Shown piece by piece: positions 39,896-52,100 of a stretch of 64,000 nucleotides of DNA. Source of the DNA: an uncultured Pelagibacteraceae bacterium (lineage in GTDB: Bacteria > Pseudomonadota > Alphaproteobacteria > Pelagibacterales > Pelagibacteraceae); assembly GCA_902516345.1 (NCBI GenBank), contig CABXYJ010000004.1, positions 1 through 64,000 of the forward strand, in the 5' to 3' direction. The number at the start of each line of letters is the position of its first letter. Position 1 is the stretch's first letter. A program made the position numbers and the translations under genes. The notes under the pieces were generated by a model, which was given only the letters and a program-made list of their open reading frames with translations, was not told where the DNA came from and made no database searches.

Positions 39896-40450
39896 TTAAT
39901 TTTCTCCTTTTTTAATAAATGGAAAGTTAAATTTTTCTAATAAAGCAAAACTTTGATCCTTGTTTTTTGAAGATATTACAATTGTTATGTCTAATCCTCT
40001 AACTTTATCTGCTCTATCAAAACTTACTTCTGGGAATATGATATGTTCTTTAATCCCAAAAGTATAATTACCAAATTTATCAAAACCATTTCCAGGAAGC
40101 CCTCTAAAATCCTTTATCCTTGGTAGGGCAATATTTACAAGTCTATCAATAAACTCATACATCTTGTCTTTTCTTAGAGTTACCTTAAGACCAGCATTTG
40201 TACCTTTTCGCGTTTTAAAATTTGCAACCGATTTCTTAAATTTTGTTACAATCGGCTTCTGTCCTGTAATTTTAGCTAAATCTTCGTCCAATGATTTTAA
40301 GATCTTTGTATCATTGCCATCAACCCCTAATCCCATATTTAAAACAATCTTTTCTATTTTTGGCCCCATATATAAATTTTTTAGTCCAAATTGTGTTTTT
40401 AAAGCAGGTTGAATTTCTTTATAAAACAGATTTTTTAATCTTGGTGTCAT
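39896..40450 (-). CDS. rplE: 50S ribosomal protein L5
   Basis: ORF 184 aa; GQKPIVTKFKKSVANFKTRKGTNAGLKVTLR, LPRIKDFRGLPGNGFDKFGNYTFGIKEHIIFPE. Confidence 0.97.
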   Translation of the reverse strand: MTPRLKNLFYKEIQPALKTQFGLKNLYMGPKIEKIVLNMGLGVDGNDTKILKSLDEDLAKITGQKPIVTKFKKSVANFKTRKGTNAGLKVTLRKDKMYEFIDRLVNIALPRIKDFRGLPGNGFDKFGNYTFGIKEHIIFPEVSFDRADKVRGLDITIVISSKNKDQSFALLEKFNFPFIKKGEN

Positions 40451-40698
40451 TATTTCTTAGCCTCACTTTTTTTACTTTTTGCTTTTTCATCTAATAACTT
40501 TAAATTTGATAAGTGAATAAAGCTTTCTTTTGAGATAATACCACCCTTTTTTTCTTTTGTAGTTTTAACGTGTTTTTTTATCATATTTATTTCTTTTACT
40601 TTGGCTCTATTATTTGCTCTATCAATCTCAATAACTTCACCTTCTTTTTTTTTATCTTTTCCAACAAGAATGCGAACTTTTAGTCCTTTCTTAATCAT
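40450..40698 (-). CDS. rplX: 50S ribosomal protein L24
   Basis: ORF 82 aa; [43 protein letters not shown]. Confidence 0.95.
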   Translation of the reverse strand: MIKKGLKVRILVGKDKKKEGEVIEIDRANNRAKVKEINMIKKHVKTTKEKKGGIISKESFIHLSNLKLLDEKAKSKKSEAKK

Positions 40699-41066
40699 TA
40701 TAAAACCTCTGGTGCTAATGAAATTATTTTCATTTGTCCTCTATTTCTTAATTCTCTTGTAACTGGTCCAAAAATTCTTGTTCCAACTGGCTCTCCTTTG
40801 TCATCAACAAGCACTGCAGCATTATTATCAAATTTTACTTTTGATCCATCCTCTCTATGGATTCCTTTTTTTACTCTTACCACAACCGCTTTATGTACGG
40901 ATCCTTTTTTAACCTTGCCTTTTGGTATAGCTTCTTTTACTGCTATTACAATTGTATCGCCAATACTGGCATATCTTCTCTTAGAACCACCTAAAACTTT
41001 TATACATTCAATTTTTTTGGCTCCAGTATTATCTGCAACTAATAATTCTGTTTGAACTTGTATCAT
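40698..41066 (-). CDS. rplN: 50S ribosomal protein L14
   Basis: ORF 122 aa; [37 protein letters not shown]. Confidence 0.97.
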   Translation of the reverse strand: MIQVQTELLVADNTGAKKIECIKVLGGSKRRYASIGDTIVIAVKEAIPKGKVKKGSVHKAVVVRVKKGIHREDGSKVKFDNNAAVLVDDKGEPVGTRIFGPVTRELRNRGQMKIISLAPEVL

Positions 41067-41302
41067 TATTTAGAAATCTCCATTACTTTAAATTTTTTGT
41101 TTTTTGAGAATGGTTTACTTTCAATTATAGATACTTTGTCACCAGTCTTAAAAGTGTTGTTTTCATCATGAGCATTATATTTCTTTTTTACTTTTATAAC
41201 TTTTTTTAATAACGGATGGGAATATTTTCTTTCAACAATTACTGTAATTGTTTTGTTAGGTTTATCACTTATAACAATTCCAGTTAAAATTTTCTTAGGC
41301 AT
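41066..41302 (-). CDS. rpsQ: 30S ribosomal protein S17
   Basis: ORF 78 aa; [32 protein letters not shown]. Confidence 0.95.
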   Translation of the reverse strand: MPKKILTGIVISDKPNKTITVIVERKYSHPLLKKVIKVKKKYNAHDENNTFKTGDKVSIIESKPFSKNKKFKVMEISK

Positions 41303-41486
41303 TTAATTTTCCTTTCAAAAAAGTTTTTAATCTAGCTATATTTTTTTTTGTTTCATTTATTTTAGCTGGGTTGCTGACTTGGGAGTTAATTTTTTGGAAT
41401 CTAAAATTAAACAAGTCTTTTTTGAATTTTTCAATATTCTTTAATGCTTCGTCTTTGGATAGTTTTTTTATATCTTGTTTTTTCAT
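41295..41486 (-). CDS. rpmC: 50S ribosomal protein L29
   Basis: ORF 63 aa between rpsQ and rpl[34 protein letters not shown]. Confidence 0.93.
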   Translation of the reverse strand: MKKQDIKKLSKDEALKNIEKFKKDLFNFRFQKINSQVSNPAKINETKKNIARLKTFLKGKLNA

Positions 41487-41896
41487 TATGCAAATCTTTT
41501 AATAGTTTTTGTTTTAATTGGTAATTTTGCTGATGCTTTGTAGAGTGCCTCTTTAGCTATCTGTTCAGATACACCATCTACTTCAAATAAAATCCTTCCT
41601 GGTTTTACTCTACAAGCATAAAACTCTGGAGATCCTTTGCCTTTACCCATTCTTACTTCAATTGGTTTTTTTGAAACAGGAATATTTGGAAAAACTCTTG
41701 TCCAAACTCTACCTTGTCTTTTCATGTGTCTTGTTAAAGCGACTCTCGCTGCTTCAATTTGTTTTCCAGTTACTCTATCAGGCGATAACGCTTTTAAAGC
41801 ATATGCACCATAGTTAATAAAATTTGCTCTTGAAGCTGTCCCATGAATTCTGCCCTTATGAGCTTTTCTCCATTTTGTTCTTACTGGTTGTAACAT
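41486..41896 (-). CDS. rplP: 50S ribosomal protein L16
   Basis: ORF 136 aa; [37 protein letters not shown]. Confidence 0.97.
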   Translation of the reverse strand: MLQPVRTKWRKAHKGRIHGTASRANFINYGAYALKALSPDRVTGKQIEAARVALTRHMKRQGRVWTRVFPNIPVSKKPIEVRMGKGKGSPEFYACRVKPGRILFEVDGVSEQIAKEALYKASAKLPIKTKTIKRFA

Positions 41897-41899
41897 TTT

Positions 41900-42577
41900 T
41901 TATTTTTCCTCTTTCTGAATCACTTTATTTGTTTCTTGGCTAAATTCTTTTGCAAAAACCTCACCTTTATAGATCCATACTTTAATACCAATTATTCCAT
42001 AAGTCGTAAGAGCTTCCGCCTCTGCATAATCAATATCTGCTCTTAAAGTATGCGATGGTATACTTCCATCCCTTAACCATTCAGTTCTAGCAATTTCATT
42101 TCCACCTAATCTTCCACTAATTGAAACTTTAATTCCTTTGGCTCCTAATCTTAGACACGATTGCATTGCTCGTTTCATTGCTCTTCTATAGGATATTCTC
42201 TTAACAAGTTGTTGAGCAATATTTTCAGCAACTAAGAATGAATTTGTTTCAGGTTTTTTAACTTCTTTAATATTTAATGTAACATCATTTGTTGTAAATT
42301 TTGATAAATTATTTTTAATTTTATCTATATCACTTCCTTTTTTTCCTATTACAAATCCAGGCCTTGAAGTATAGATTGTTACGTAACATTTATTAGCGGT
42401 TCTTTCGATCATAACTTTAGATACACCTGAATTAATAACATTTTTTTTTATATATTCTCTAATTTTGAAATCCTCAATTAAGTAATTACCAAAATCTTTC
42501 TTCTTAGCATACCACACAGAGTCCCAGCCTCTGTTGACTCCCAATCTGAAACCAACTGGATTAACTTTTTGTCCCAT
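41900..42577 (-). CDS. rpsC: 30S ribosomal protein S3
   Basis: ORF 225 aa; [26 protein letters not shown] domain, [13 protein letters not shown]. Confidence 0.97.
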   Translation of the reverse strand: MGQKVNPVGFRLGVNRGWDSVWYAKKKDFGNYLIEDFKIREYIKKNVINSGVSKVMIERTANKCYVTIYTSRPGFVIGKKGSDIDKIKNNLSKFTTNDVTLNIKEVKKPETNSFLVAENIAQQLVKRISYRRAMKRAMQSCLRLGAKGIKVSISGRLGGNEIARTEWLRDGSIPSHTLRADIDYAEAEALTTYGIIGIKVWIYKGEVFAKEFSQETNKVIQKEEK

Positions 42578-42959
42578 GTCTCTCCATTTTTTTAATTTCA
42601 GATAAAATTATCGTAACACTTGAATATGGTTTAAGAATTGGTGCAGCTCTTCCTTTTGCCCGAGGTCTGAACCTTTTCATTATAATTTTCTTTCCACAAT
42701 AAGCTTCTTTCACAATTAATTTATCGATATCATATTGAAAATTATTTTCAGCATTTGCTACAGCGGAACCAATTGTTTTTTTTATATCTTTTGAAATTCT
42801 TTTTTCTGAAAATTCTAGATCTCTTATTGCTGTATCCACTTTTTTACCGACTATAGCTTTTAGAATTGGATTAAGTTTTCTTACACTAGACCTAATATTA
42901 TTATTCACAGATCTTACAATTTTTTCTTTATTCTTAATTACTTGTTTTTTTTTAACCAT
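42561..42959 (-). CDS. rplV: 50S ribosomal protein L22
   Basis: ORF 132 aa; [55 protein letters not shown]. Confidence 0.96.
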   Translation of the reverse strand: MVKKKQVIKNKEKIVRSVNNNIRSSVRKLNPILKAIVGKKVDTAIRDLEFSEKRISKDIKKTIGSAVANAENNFQYDIDKLIVKEAYCGKKIIMKRFRPRAKGRAAPILKPYSSVTIILSEIKKMERHGTKS

Positions 42960-42961
42960 AA

Positions 42962-43261
42962 TTATTTCTTCTCTTCAGATTCTGCTGGTTTAGCTTTTTT
43001 ATCTGCCGGTGTATGACCAAAAAAAGTTCTTGTTGGTGCAAACTCACCTAATTTGTGACCCACCATATCTTCAGATATAGTAATTGGAATAAATTTTTTT
43101 CCATTATAAATTAAAAAACTTACGCCTACAAAATCTGGAATTATTGTTGATTTTCTTGACCAAGTTTTAATAGGTATTTTTTTTGAGTCGATTTTATATT
43201 TATCTACTTTTTTAATAAGACTTTCCTCAACAAATGGACCTTTCCAAATTGCTCTAGCCAT
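42962..43261 (-). CDS. rpsS: 30S ribosomal protein S19
   Basis: ORF 99 aa; [49 protein letters not shown]. Confidence 0.97.
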   Translation of the reverse strand: MARAIWKGPFVEESLIKKVDKYKIDSKKIPIKTWSRKSTIIPDFVGVSFLIYNGKKFIPITISEDMVGHKLGEFAPTRTFFGHTPADKKAKPAESEEKK

Positions 43262-44100
43262 TATTTAGTATCCTTTCTCTTATTTCTTCTTTTGACAATA
43301 TATTTATCAGTTCTTTTATTATCTCTAGTTTTTAAACCTTTGGCTGATTGACCTTTAGGTGATACTGGATGTCTTCCACCTGCAGATTTTCCTTCTCCAC
43401 CACCATGTGGGTGATCAACAGGATTTTTAACAACACCTCTTGTATGAGGTCTTCTTCCTAGCCATCTAGATCTACCTGCTTTTCCAATTTTGATATTTTT
43501 TTGGTCTGGATTACTTAAAACACCTATTGTTGCTAGAGCTCTTGAATCAATTCTTCTTACTTCACCAGATGTAAGTTTAATTAAACTGTAGTTTCCATCT
43601 AAGCCACTAATAGTCACTGAAGTTCCAGCTGAACGGGCTATTTTTCCTCCACCCCCCGGTTGAATTTCAACATTATGAATATCTATGCCTACTGGAATAT
43701 CCTGAAGTGGCATACAATTTCCGATTTTAATCTCTTTTTTAGAACCGTTTTCAATCTTATCACCTACTTTAATCTTTTGCGGAGCTAAATAGTAAAAGTA
43801 AGAATTATCCTCAAATTTTACTAACATAATGTAACAAGATCTGTTTGGATCATACTCTATTCTCTGAACAGTAGCAGTCATATCGCTTTTTTTTCTATAA
43901 AAATCTACGTGCCTGTACATCTTCTTATGTCCACCAGCTCTATTTATTGATGTAATCCTCCCGTAATTATTTCTGCCTTTCATAGAATTTTTTGGTGATA
44001 CTAGTTGTTTGAAAGGTTTGCCTTTCCAAAGACCATCTCTATCTACAAGAATAGTTCCTCTAGATGACTTTGTATAAGGTTTAAAAGTTTTAAGTGCCAT
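43261..44100 (-). CDS. rplB: 50S ribosomal protein L2
   Basis: ORF 279 aa; [47 protein letters not shown]. Confidence 0.97.
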   Translation of the reverse strand: MALKTFKPYTKSSRGTILVDRDGLWKGKPFKQLVSPKNSMKGRNNYGRITSINRAGGHKKMYRHVDFYRKKSDMTATVQRIEYDPNRSCYIMLVKFEDNSYFYYLAPQKIKVGDKIENGSKKEIKIGNCMPLQDIPVGIDIHNVEIQPGGGGKIARSAGTSVTISGLDGNYSLIKLTSGEVRRIDSRALATIGVLSNPDQKNIKIGKAGRSRWLGRRPHTRGVVKNPVDHPHGGGEGKSAGGRHPVSPKGQSAKGLKTRDNKRTDKYIVKRRNKRKDTK

Positions 44101-44101
44101 T

Positions 44102-44395
44102 TTAAATTCCAGTTGTTAAGTCAATACTTTGACCCTTTTTAAGTGTGATTATAGCTTTTTTATATCCAGAAACTTTATTTTTCTTTCCTCGAGTTAATTT
44201 AATCCTACTTTTTTTATTAATGATATTTATTTTAGTGACATTAACTTTGAAGATTTTTTCAATATTACTTTTTAAATTTTTCTTATTTGAACCATTTGGA
44301 ACTTTAAAAACAATCTTATTTTGTTCAGACAAATTTGTTGATTTTTCAGTCACAAGGGGAGATATTATTTTATCAAATAAATGTAATTTACTCAT
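44102..44395 (-). CDS. rplW: 50S ribosomal protein L23
   Basis: ORF 97 aa; LFDKIISPLVTEKSTNLSEQNKIVFKV. Confidence 0.95.
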   Translation of the reverse strand: MSKLHLFDKIISPLVTEKSTNLSEQNKIVFKVPNGSNKKNLKSNIEKIFKVNVTKINIINKKSRIKLTRGKKNKVSGYKKAIITLKKGQSIDLTTGI

Positions 44396-45018
44396 TAACT
44401 ATATCTCTTTTCTAATTCTTTAACTGAACTTTCAGTAAAAACAATTTTTTTAAACTTAATTAAATCAAAAGCACTGAAATGATTTACATCGGTAACTTTT
44501 AGATTTGGAATATTTCTAATTGATTTTTCAACTTTGTCTTTAGAAGATTTATCTAATATTATTAAAGAATTTGATATTTCAAACTTTTTAAGTATTGTAT
44601 GCATATCTTTTGTTTTTTTAATTTCAGAGCTAAAATCATTTAAAACTAATAAATTTTTATTTTGAATTTTTTCACTCATAAGAGATGCAATACTATTTTT
44701 CTTTTCACTTTTATTTAATTTTCTTTTTTTGTAAGATGATCTTCCTTTAGGACCATGAGCTACACCTCCACCTACAAATATTGGTGCTTTTTTACTTGCA
44801 TGCCTTGCATTACCAGTTCCTTTTTGTGCATAAATTTTTGATGTTGGTCCAGAAACCTCATTCTGTTGTTTTGTTTTTGCGTATCTGCCTTTATAGTTTG
44901 CATTAGTTTTGTACAGTACGCTGCTCACAAGTTTATTATTAACCTTTGCAGAAAATATTTTATCAAGTACCTCAATCGAACTTTTTTTTCCATCTAGATG
45001 TAACTTTTCAATTTTCAT
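44395..45018 (-). CDS. rplD: 50S ribosomal protein L4
   Basis: ORF 207 aa; QKGTGNARHASKKAPIFVGGGVAHGPKGRSSYKKRKLNK. Confidence 0.96.
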   Translation of the reverse strand: MKIEKLHLDGKKSSIEVLDKIFSAKVNNKLVSSVLYKTNANYKGRYAKTKQQNEVSGPTSKIYAQKGTGNARHASKKAPIFVGGGVAHGPKGRSSYKKRKLNKSEKKNSIASLMSEKIQNKNLLVLNDFSSEIKKTKDMHTILKKFEISNSLIILDKSSKDKVEKSIRNIPNLKVTDVNHFSAFDLIKFKKIVFTESSVKELEKRYS

Positions 45019-45728
45019 TATTTTTTCTTTTTATCTGGAGTTTTTTTTGCCTCTTCTGCAATTTTAATTTTTTCTTTAATAGTTTTTTTTCTTATATTCT
45101 TTACAGATTCTTTTACTATTACTTCAGTATTTTTAGATCCAGGAATTGAACCCTTTAAATAAAGTAGATCATTTTCTATATCAGTCTTTATAACTTCTAT
45201 ATTTTGCATAGTTCTTAATTTATCTCCCATGTGACCAGCCATTTTTTTTCCTTTAAAAACTTTACCTGGATCTTGTCTTTGTCCAGTTGACCCATGTGAT
45301 CTATGAGATATTGAAACACCATGGCTTGCTCTTAAACCGCCAAAATTATGCCTTTTCATTGCTCCAGCAAAGCCTTTTCCAATAGTTTTAGATCGTGTAT
45401 CAACAAATTTTGTATCCTTAAAAATCTCAATTCCAAATTCATTTCCTTCTTTAAAATTTTGAGTATCTAAAACTCTAAATTCTTTTAATCTTTTTTTTGC
45501 CTCAGTATTTTTCTTAGCAAAAAAACCTTTCATTGATTTAGTGAGTTTAGAATTTTTTATTTTTCCGTAGCCAAGTTGAATAGCTTTATACCCTCTCTTT
45601 TCTTCATTAATAACCTCAATAACTCTCGCCTTTTCCATTTTAATAACTGTTACTGGCACTAATTGACCAGACTTATAAAATTCTCTTGTCATACCAATTT
45701 TTTTTCCAATCAAAGCAATCTCAATCAT
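45018..45728 (-). CDS. rplC: 50S ribosomal protein L3
   Basis: ORF 236 aa; GKGFAGAMKRHNFGGLRASHGVSISHRSHGSTGQRQDPGKVFKGKKMAGHMG. Confidence 0.97.
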   Translation of the reverse strand: MIEIALIGKKIGMTREFYKSGQLVPVTVIKMEKARVIEVINEEKRGYKAIQLGYGKIKNSKLTKSMKGFFAKKNTEAKKRLKEFRVLDTQNFKEGNEFGIEIFKDTKFVDTRSKTIGKGFAGAMKRHNFGGLRASHGVSISHRSHGSTGQRQDPGKVFKGKKMAGHMGDKLRTMQNIEVIKTDIENDLLYLKGSIPGSKNTEVIVKESVKNIRKKTIKEKIKIAEEAKKTPDKKKK

Positions 45729-45729
45729 T

Positions 45730-46038
45730 TTATATCTTAATCTCCACGTCTACTCCTGAAGCTAGATCAAGTTTCATCAATGCTTCAACAGTCTGTGGTG
45801 TTGGTTCAATAATATCTATAAGTCTTTTATGAGTTCTAGACTCAAATTGTTCCCTGCTTTTTTTATCTATGTGAGGTGATCTTAAAACTGTATATCTTTC
45901 AATTTTTGTTGGTAATGGTACAGGGCCTTTTATTGTTGCACCCGTTCTTTTCACAGTGTTTACTATTTCTTCAGTTGATGCATCTAATATTTTATTATCA
46001 TAAGCTCTCAACTTTATTCTTATATTTTGTTTATCCAT
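45730..46038 (-). CDS. rpsJ: 30S ribosomal protein S10
   Basis: ORF to 46050; start at ATG 46038 ([26 protein letters not shown]) places it just after the fusA stop. Confidence 0.95.
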   Translation of the reverse strand: MDKQNIRIKLRAYDNKILDASTEEIVNTVKRTGATIKGPVPLPTKIERYTVLRSPHIDKKSREQFESRTHKRLIDIIEPTPQTVEALMKLDLASGVDVEIKI

Positions 46039-46039
46039 T

Positions 46040-48118
46040 TTAACCTGCAATCTTTTTAGTTACTTCGTCTTGAACATTTTGAGGAACTTTTGAATAATGA
46101 TCAAAAAACATTGAATATTGAGCTCTACCCTGGGACATGGATCTCAGATTATTAATATATCCAAACATATTAGCTAGTGGAACCATAGCTGTTATCACTG
46201 TTGCATTTCCTCTTTGTTCTTGAGTATTTATCTGACCTCTTCTACTGTTTAGATCACCAATAACATCGCCCATATAGTCTTCGGGTGTAACAACTTCGAC
46301 TCTCATAACTGGTTCTAATAATTTTAAACCACCTTTTGTACAGGCTTCTTTGAAACATGCTCTGCTTGCCAGTTCAAAAGCTAAAACACTAGAGTCAACG
46401 TCATGGTGTAAACCATCCAATATTGTAACTTTATAATCGATCATTGGAAATCCAGCTAATATTCCACTATCCGAAACAGTTTCAATACCTTTCTCAACAC
46501 CAGGTATAAATTCTTTTGGGATAGCGCCACCTTTAATTTTGCTCTCTACTGCTCTACCTTTTCCAGGCTCCTGAGGTTCGACAAGTAATTTTACTTTAGC
46601 AAATTGGCCAGCACCTCCACTCTGTTTTTTATGAGTATATTCAACTTCTGAAGAATTTTCTATTGTTTCTCTATAAGCAACCTGAGGAGCACCAACATTT
46701 GCCTCAACTTTAAATTCTCTTTTCATTCTATCAACAATAATATCTAAATGTAACTCACCCATACCTTTAATTATTGTTTGCCCTGACTCCTCATCTGATG
46801 TAACCCTAAAAGAAGGGTCCTCTTTTGCTAATCTTCCTAATGCCTCTCCCATTTTTTCTTGATCTGCTTTTGTTTTAGGTTCAACTGCGATTTCAATAAC
46901 TGGATCAGGAAATTCCATAGGTTCAAGCAATACTGAATTTTCTTCATCACATAATGTGTGACCGGTTATTGTATTTTTTAAACCTGCTAAAGCCACTATA
47001 TCTCCTGCGTTTGCCTCTTTGATATCCTCTCTTGAATTTGCGTGCATTAAAAGCATTCTTCCAACTCTCTCCTCTTTTTCTTTTGATGAATTATAAACAG
47101 CTGTTCCAGTTTTAATAGTTCCCGAATAGACTCTTATAAAAGTCAATGAACCTACAAAAGGATCATTTGCCACTTTAAAAGCAAGTGCCGAAAAAGCGGC
47201 TTTATCATCAAATTTCATCTCTACCTCATCTTCTCCACCGAGTTTAGTTCCCTTTATAGAGCCAATATCAACTGGGCTGGGTAAATAGTTTACAACTGCA
47301 TCCAACAAGGGCTGAACTCCCTTATTTTTAAAAGCTGAACCTGTTAAAACAGGAACAAAACTAAAGTCCAAGGTCCCTTTTCTTATACATTTTATTAAAT
47401 CTTCTTCTTTAATGTCTTCCCCATTTAAATAGGCTTCCATTATTTTTTCGTCTTGTTCGACTGCTAATTCAACTAATTCTGTTCTATATTTCTGACATAT
47501 CTCTTTAAGATCCTCTGGAATTTCTTTATATTCCCATTCAGCACCTAATGCCTCATTTTTCCAAACTTGTGCTTTCATTTTAACTAAATCTACAACTCCA
47601 GTTAGAGATGATTCTATTCCTATCGGAATTTGGATTACCAAAGGTTTTGACCCTAATCTGTCTTTAATCATTTCAACACATCTAAAAAAATCAGCACCGG
47701 TTCTATCTAATTTATTTACAAAGCAAATTCTTGGAACTTTATATTTATCTGCTTGTCTCCATACTGTTTCAGATTGAGGCTCTACACCTGCAACACCATC
47801 AAAAACTGCAACAGCTCCATCTAAAACTTTTAAAGATCTTTCTACCTCAATAGTAAAGTCTACATGACCTGGGGTATCTATTATATTAATTCTGTGATCT
47901 TGCCAAAAACACGTTGTAGCGGCAGAGGTAATAGTAATACCTCTTTCTTGTTCTTGCTCCATCCAATCCATAGTTGCAGCACCGTCGTGAACTTCTCCGA
48001 TTTTATGACTCTTTCCTGTATAATATAAAATTCTTTCAGTTGTTGTAGTTTTTCCAGCATCAATGTGTGCCATGATACCGATATTTCTATATTTATCTAA
48101 TGTATGTGTTCTTGACAT
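46040..48118 (-). CDS. fusA: Elongation factor G
   Basis: ORF 692 aa; [41 protein letters not shown]. Confidence 0.98.
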   Translation of the reverse strand: MSRTHTLDKYRNIGIMAHIDAGKTTTTERILYYTGKSHKIGEVHDGAATMDWMEQEQERGITITSAATTCFWQDHRINIIDTPGHVDFTIEVERSLKVLDGAVAVFDGVAGVEPQSETVWRQADKYKVPRICFVNKLDRTGADFFRCVEMIKDRLGSKPLVIQIPIGIESSLTGVVDLVKMKAQVWKNEALGAEWEYKEIPEDLKEICQKYRTELVELAVEQDEKIMEAYLNGEDIKEEDLIKCIRKGTLDFSFVPVLTGSAFKNKGVQPLLDAVVNYLPSPVDIGSIKGTKLGGEDEVEMKFDDKAAFSALAFKVANDPFVGSLTFIRVYSGTIKTGTAVYNSSKEKEERVGRMLLMHANSREDIKEANAGDIVALAGLKNTITGHTLCDEENSVLLEPMEFPDPVIEIAVEPKTKADQEKMGEALGRLAKEDPSFRVTSDEESGQTIIKGMGELHLDIIVDRMKREFKVEANVGAPQVAYRETIENSSEVEYTHKKQSGGAGQFAKVKLLVEPQEPGKGRAVESKIKGGAIPKEFIPGVEKGIETVSDSGILAGFPMIDYKVTILDGLHHDVDSSVLAFELASRACFKEACTKGGLKLLEPVMRVEVVTPEDYMGDVIGDLNSRRGQINTQEQRGNATVITAMVPLANMFGYINNLRSMSQGRAQYSMFFDHYSKVPQNVQDEVTKKIAG

Positions 48119-48124
48119 ATAGTT

Positions 48125-48595
48125 TTACCATCTAAAATGTGCAAAAGCTTTATTTGACTCTGCCATTTTGTGTACATCCTCTTTTTTTTTAACTGCTGCA
48201 CCCTTTTTTTCATATGCATCATAAAGTTCATTAAAAATTTTATCTGACATATGTTTATCTTTTCTTTTTCTTGCTGACTCAACTAACCATCTGATAGCTA
48301 AAGCTTGGGCTCTTTTGCTTTTAACTTCGACAGGCACTTGATAAGTTGCACCACCAACTCTTCTTGACCTAACTTCAACAGTTGGTTTTATATTGCTTAT
48401 TGCCTCATTAAAAATATTTATTGGCTCATCTTTTGTTTTAGACTTAATTTTATCAATGGCCTCGTAAACTATTTTTGCAGCAACTCCTCTTTTACCATCG
48501 TACATAATATTGTTGATTAATTTTGGGATTATTACTGACTTATATTTGGGGTCTGGAATAACATTTTTCTTTGGTTGTGTTTTTTTCCTAGACAT
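48125..48595 (-). CDS. rpsG: 30S ribosomal protein S7
   Basis: ORF 156 aa; IKPTVEVRSRRVGGATYQVPVEVKSKRAQALAIRWLV. Confidence 0.97.
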   Translation of the reverse strand: MSRKKTQPKKNVIPDPKYKSVIIPKLINNIMYDGKRGVAAKIVYEAIDKIKSKTKDEPINIFNEAISNIKPTVEVRSRRVGGATYQVPVEVKSKRAQALAIRWLVESARKRKDKHMSDKIFNELYDAYEKKGAAVKKKEDVHKMAESNKAFAHFRW

Positions 48596-48597
48596 TT

Positions 48598-48969
48598 TTA
48601 TTTACCTTTTTTTGTTCCATACAAAGATCGCCTTTTTTTTCTATTAGCAACACCTTGTGTATCTAAATTTCCTCTTAAAATATGGTATCTGACTCCAGGC
48701 AAATCTTTTACTCTACCACCTCTAATCAAAACCACAGAGTGTTCTTGTAGATTATGACCTTCACCAGGTATATAAGCTGTAACTTCAAAACCATTTGATA
48801 GTCTAACCCTAGCAACTTTTCTTAATGCTGAGTTAGGTTTCTTTGGAGTTGTAGTATAAACTTTAACACAAACACCTCTTTTCAAAGGTTGTTTTTGAAG
48901 AGCAGGAACTTTATTCCTATTAATTTGTTTCACTCTTTTTTTTTTCAACAATTGATTAATAGTTGGCAT
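48598..48969 (-). CDS. rpsL: 30S ribosomal protein S12
   Basis: ORF 123 aa; [67 protein letters not shown]. Confidence 0.98.
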   Translation of the reverse strand: MPTINQLLKKKRVKQINRNKVPALQKQPLKRGVCVKVYTTTPKKPNSALRKVARVRLSNGFEVTAYIPGEGHNLQEHSVVLIRGGRVKDLPGVRYHILRGNLDTQGVANRKKRRSLYGTKKGK

Positions 48970-48994
48970 AATTTATTTAATTAGTTTATTTTTA

Positions 48995-49067
48995 GATGAA
49001 ATAACTGACAGGTTATATGTGGCAGCGTTTAGTACCTTAATAGCACTACATTCCAACCAAAAACATC
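48995..49067 (-). ncRNA. Candidate structured 5' leader of rpsL
   Basis: Minus-strand nested complementarities: GAUG/CAUC, GGUU/AACC, UGU/ACA enclosing hairpin UAGUGC-UAUUAAG-GUACUA (49030-49048). Confidence 0.45.
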
Positions 49068-49070
49068 GCC

Positions 49071-49098
49071 AAATTACTAATTAATTAGACTTTGTCAA
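49071..49098 (-). promoter_or_regulatory. Candidate sigma70-type promoter upstream of rpsL
   Basis: Minus strand TTGACA (49098-49093), 16-nt spacer, TAATTT (49076-49071), in the 159-bp rpoC-rpsL gap. Confidence 0.5.
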
Positions 49099-49128
49099 AC
49101 TAAAACTACTGAAAAAATGTCTTATTTT

Positions 49129-52100
49129 TTACTGGTTTACTTGAGCTTCAGACTCCTCAATCTTATCTTGTTCCGACAAGAATTTATTATCATCTTCTAA
49201 AGCTTTTTTATTCCATTTATTTTTAATATTTCCAGTTCCAGCGGGTACTAATCGACCAACAATAACATTTTCTTTTAACCCACTTAATGGATCAATTTTC
49301 CCTTTTATCGCCGCATCTGTCAAAACTCGTGTTGTTTCTTGGAACGAGGCTGCTGAAATAAATGACTCGGTTTGTAACGAAGCTTTTGTTATACCCATCA
49401 GAACTCTTTCACCAATTGCTTGATTTTTACCCTCATTCTTTAACTTTTCGTTTTCATTTTCAAACTTTATTTTATCTACTATTTCTCCAGGTAAATAAGA
49501 AGAGTCTCCTGAGGATTTAACTTCTATCTTTTTTAGCATTTGTCTTAAAATAGTTTCGATATGCTTATCATTAATTATAACACCTTGTAATCTATAAACT
49601 TCTTGAACTTGATTTACAAAATACTCTGTTAACTCTTTTATTCCTAGAATTCTTAAAATATCATGAGGTAATGGTTGACCGTCCAACAAGTACTCACCTT
49701 TCATAATTTTTTCGCCCTGATTAAAATTAATGTGTTTTCCTTTCGGAATTAAATAATTAGAAGGTTCAGAGCCATCTTCAGGAACAATTGAAACTCTTTG
49801 TTTGCCTCTTACCTCTTTACCAAAAATTACTTGACCATCATTTTCAGCAATAATTGCGCTATCTTTTGCTTTTCTTGCCTCGAACAATTCTGCAACTCTC
49901 GGTAATCCTCCTGTAATATCTTTTGTTTTTGTTGTCTCCTTTGGTAATCTAGCAATAACATCCCCTGCTGAAACTTTTTGACCATCTTTTACTGAAAGAA
50001 TTGAGTCTGGAACCAAATAATACCTAGCTTCATTATCATCTGCTTTTTTAATTACATTTCCTTTTTCATCTCTTAAAGTAATTCTAGGTTTTAGATCAGT
50101 ATTTTTTGATTGAGATCTCCAATCAACTACAGATTTAGATGAAATACCAGTAGCATCATCAGTAGTTTCTTGTATTGATACTCCATCAATAAGATCTACA
50201 AAACTTGCGATACCACTTTTTTCTGCAATTACTGGCGTAGTATAAGGATCCCATTCGCAAATCTTAGTATTTGCTTTTATTTTTTCACCACTTTTAAAAA
50301 ATAGTTTAGATCCGTATGCAACTTTATAGACAGCTATTTGTACACCATTATCATCTTCAATGGAAAGTTGAGTATTTCTTCCCATTACTATTAAATTCTT
50401 TTTAGAATCCTCAAGAATATTTGAATTGATTATTTTTAAAACTCCATCATTTTTAGAAACTATTTGAGAGTCTTGTTTTACAGATGCCGTTCCACCGACG
50501 TGAAAAGTTCTCATGGTCAACTGTGTACCTGGTTCACCAATTGATTGAGCAGAAATCATTCCAATAGCTTCTCCAACGTGCACCATTTTACCTCTAGATA
50601 GATCTCTACCATAACAAGTAGCACAAACACCTTCTTTTGAACTACATGTCATTACTGAAAAAACTTTAAGTGATTTAATTCCTGCAGAGTCAATTTTATC
50701 ACAACCAGCTTCATCTATCATAGTTGATTTTTTGATTATTATTTCACCAGTTAAAGGATGCTTAACATCCGACGCTGTCACTCTACCTAAAGATCGTTCA
50801 GATAAACTTACGACAACGTTTCCACCCTCTAAAATTTCTGATAGTTCAATAAATCCTGGGTTATCACAATTTTTCTTTGTAATTGTTAAATCTTGAGCTA
50901 CATCACATAATCTTCTAGTTAAATAACCAGAGCTAGCTGTTTTAAGAGCGGTATCAGCTAAGCCTTTTCTAGCTCCATGTGTAGAATTGAAATATTCTAA
51001 GGCAGTTAATCCCTCCTTAAAATTTGAAATAATTGGACTTTCAATAATTTCACCTGATGGTTTAGCAATTAGTCCTCTCATTCCAGCTAATTGCTTCATT
51101 TGAGCCGCTGAACCTCTTGCGCCACTATCAGCCATCATAAAAACTGAATTAATTTTAAGCCCTTCGTCAGTTTTTTCAGTGGCAGAAATGCCTTTCATCA
51201 TTTCACCAGCAACCTTGTCAGTACATTTTGACCATGCATCAACTACTTTATTATATTTTTCACCTCTAGTAATCAGACCTTCTGAATACTGAGTTTCGTA
51301 ATCAGCTATAAGTTTTTTAGTATCATCAATTAATTTTGTCTTGTTTTCAGGTATTATTAAATCATCTTTACCAAAGGAAATTCCAGCTTTAAAAGCATGC
51401 TTGAATCCTAAATCTTTTAGTTTGTCACAAAATATAACAGTTGTTTTTTGACCACAAAATCTAAAGACAATGTCGATTATTTCGGAGACTGTTTTTTTGG
51501 GAAGTAATCTATCTATTAAAGAAAATTTAATATTAAAATTTTTAGGGAGTAGATTTGCTAGTAAAAACCTTCCAGCAGTTGAAGTATATTTTTCAAATTT
51601 TTTCTTTCCATCAGCATCGATTGTTTCAAATCTAGAGATGATTGTACTATGAACTTTTATTTGACCTGAGGATAACGCAAATTCAATTTGATCTGCATCA
51701 GTAAAATACCCTATAGATTTATCTGTAACTGGCTCTTGGGATAAATAATAAATCCCTAAAATCATATCCTGACTTGGTACAATTATAGGCTTACCATTCG
51801 AGGGAGATAAAATATTATTGGTAGACAACATTAAAATCCTAGCTTCTAATTGAGCTTCTAAACTTAAAGGAACATGGACAGCCATTTGATCTCCATCAAA
51901 ATCAGCATTAAAAGCAGCACAAGTTAGTGGATGTAACTCTATGGCATCACCTTCAATTAATTTTGGTTCAAAAGCTTGTACGCCCAATCTATGAAGAGTT
52001 GGAGCTCTGTTTAATAATACAGGATGCTCTCTCACTATAAGTTCTAAAGCGTCCCAAACTGCATTAGTTTCTTTTTCAACTAATTTCTTTGCTTGTTTTA

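Noticed and set aside
47881-48282. Nested ORFs 47881-48063 and 48097-48282
   Set aside because: Out-of-frame readings inside fusA and rpsG.
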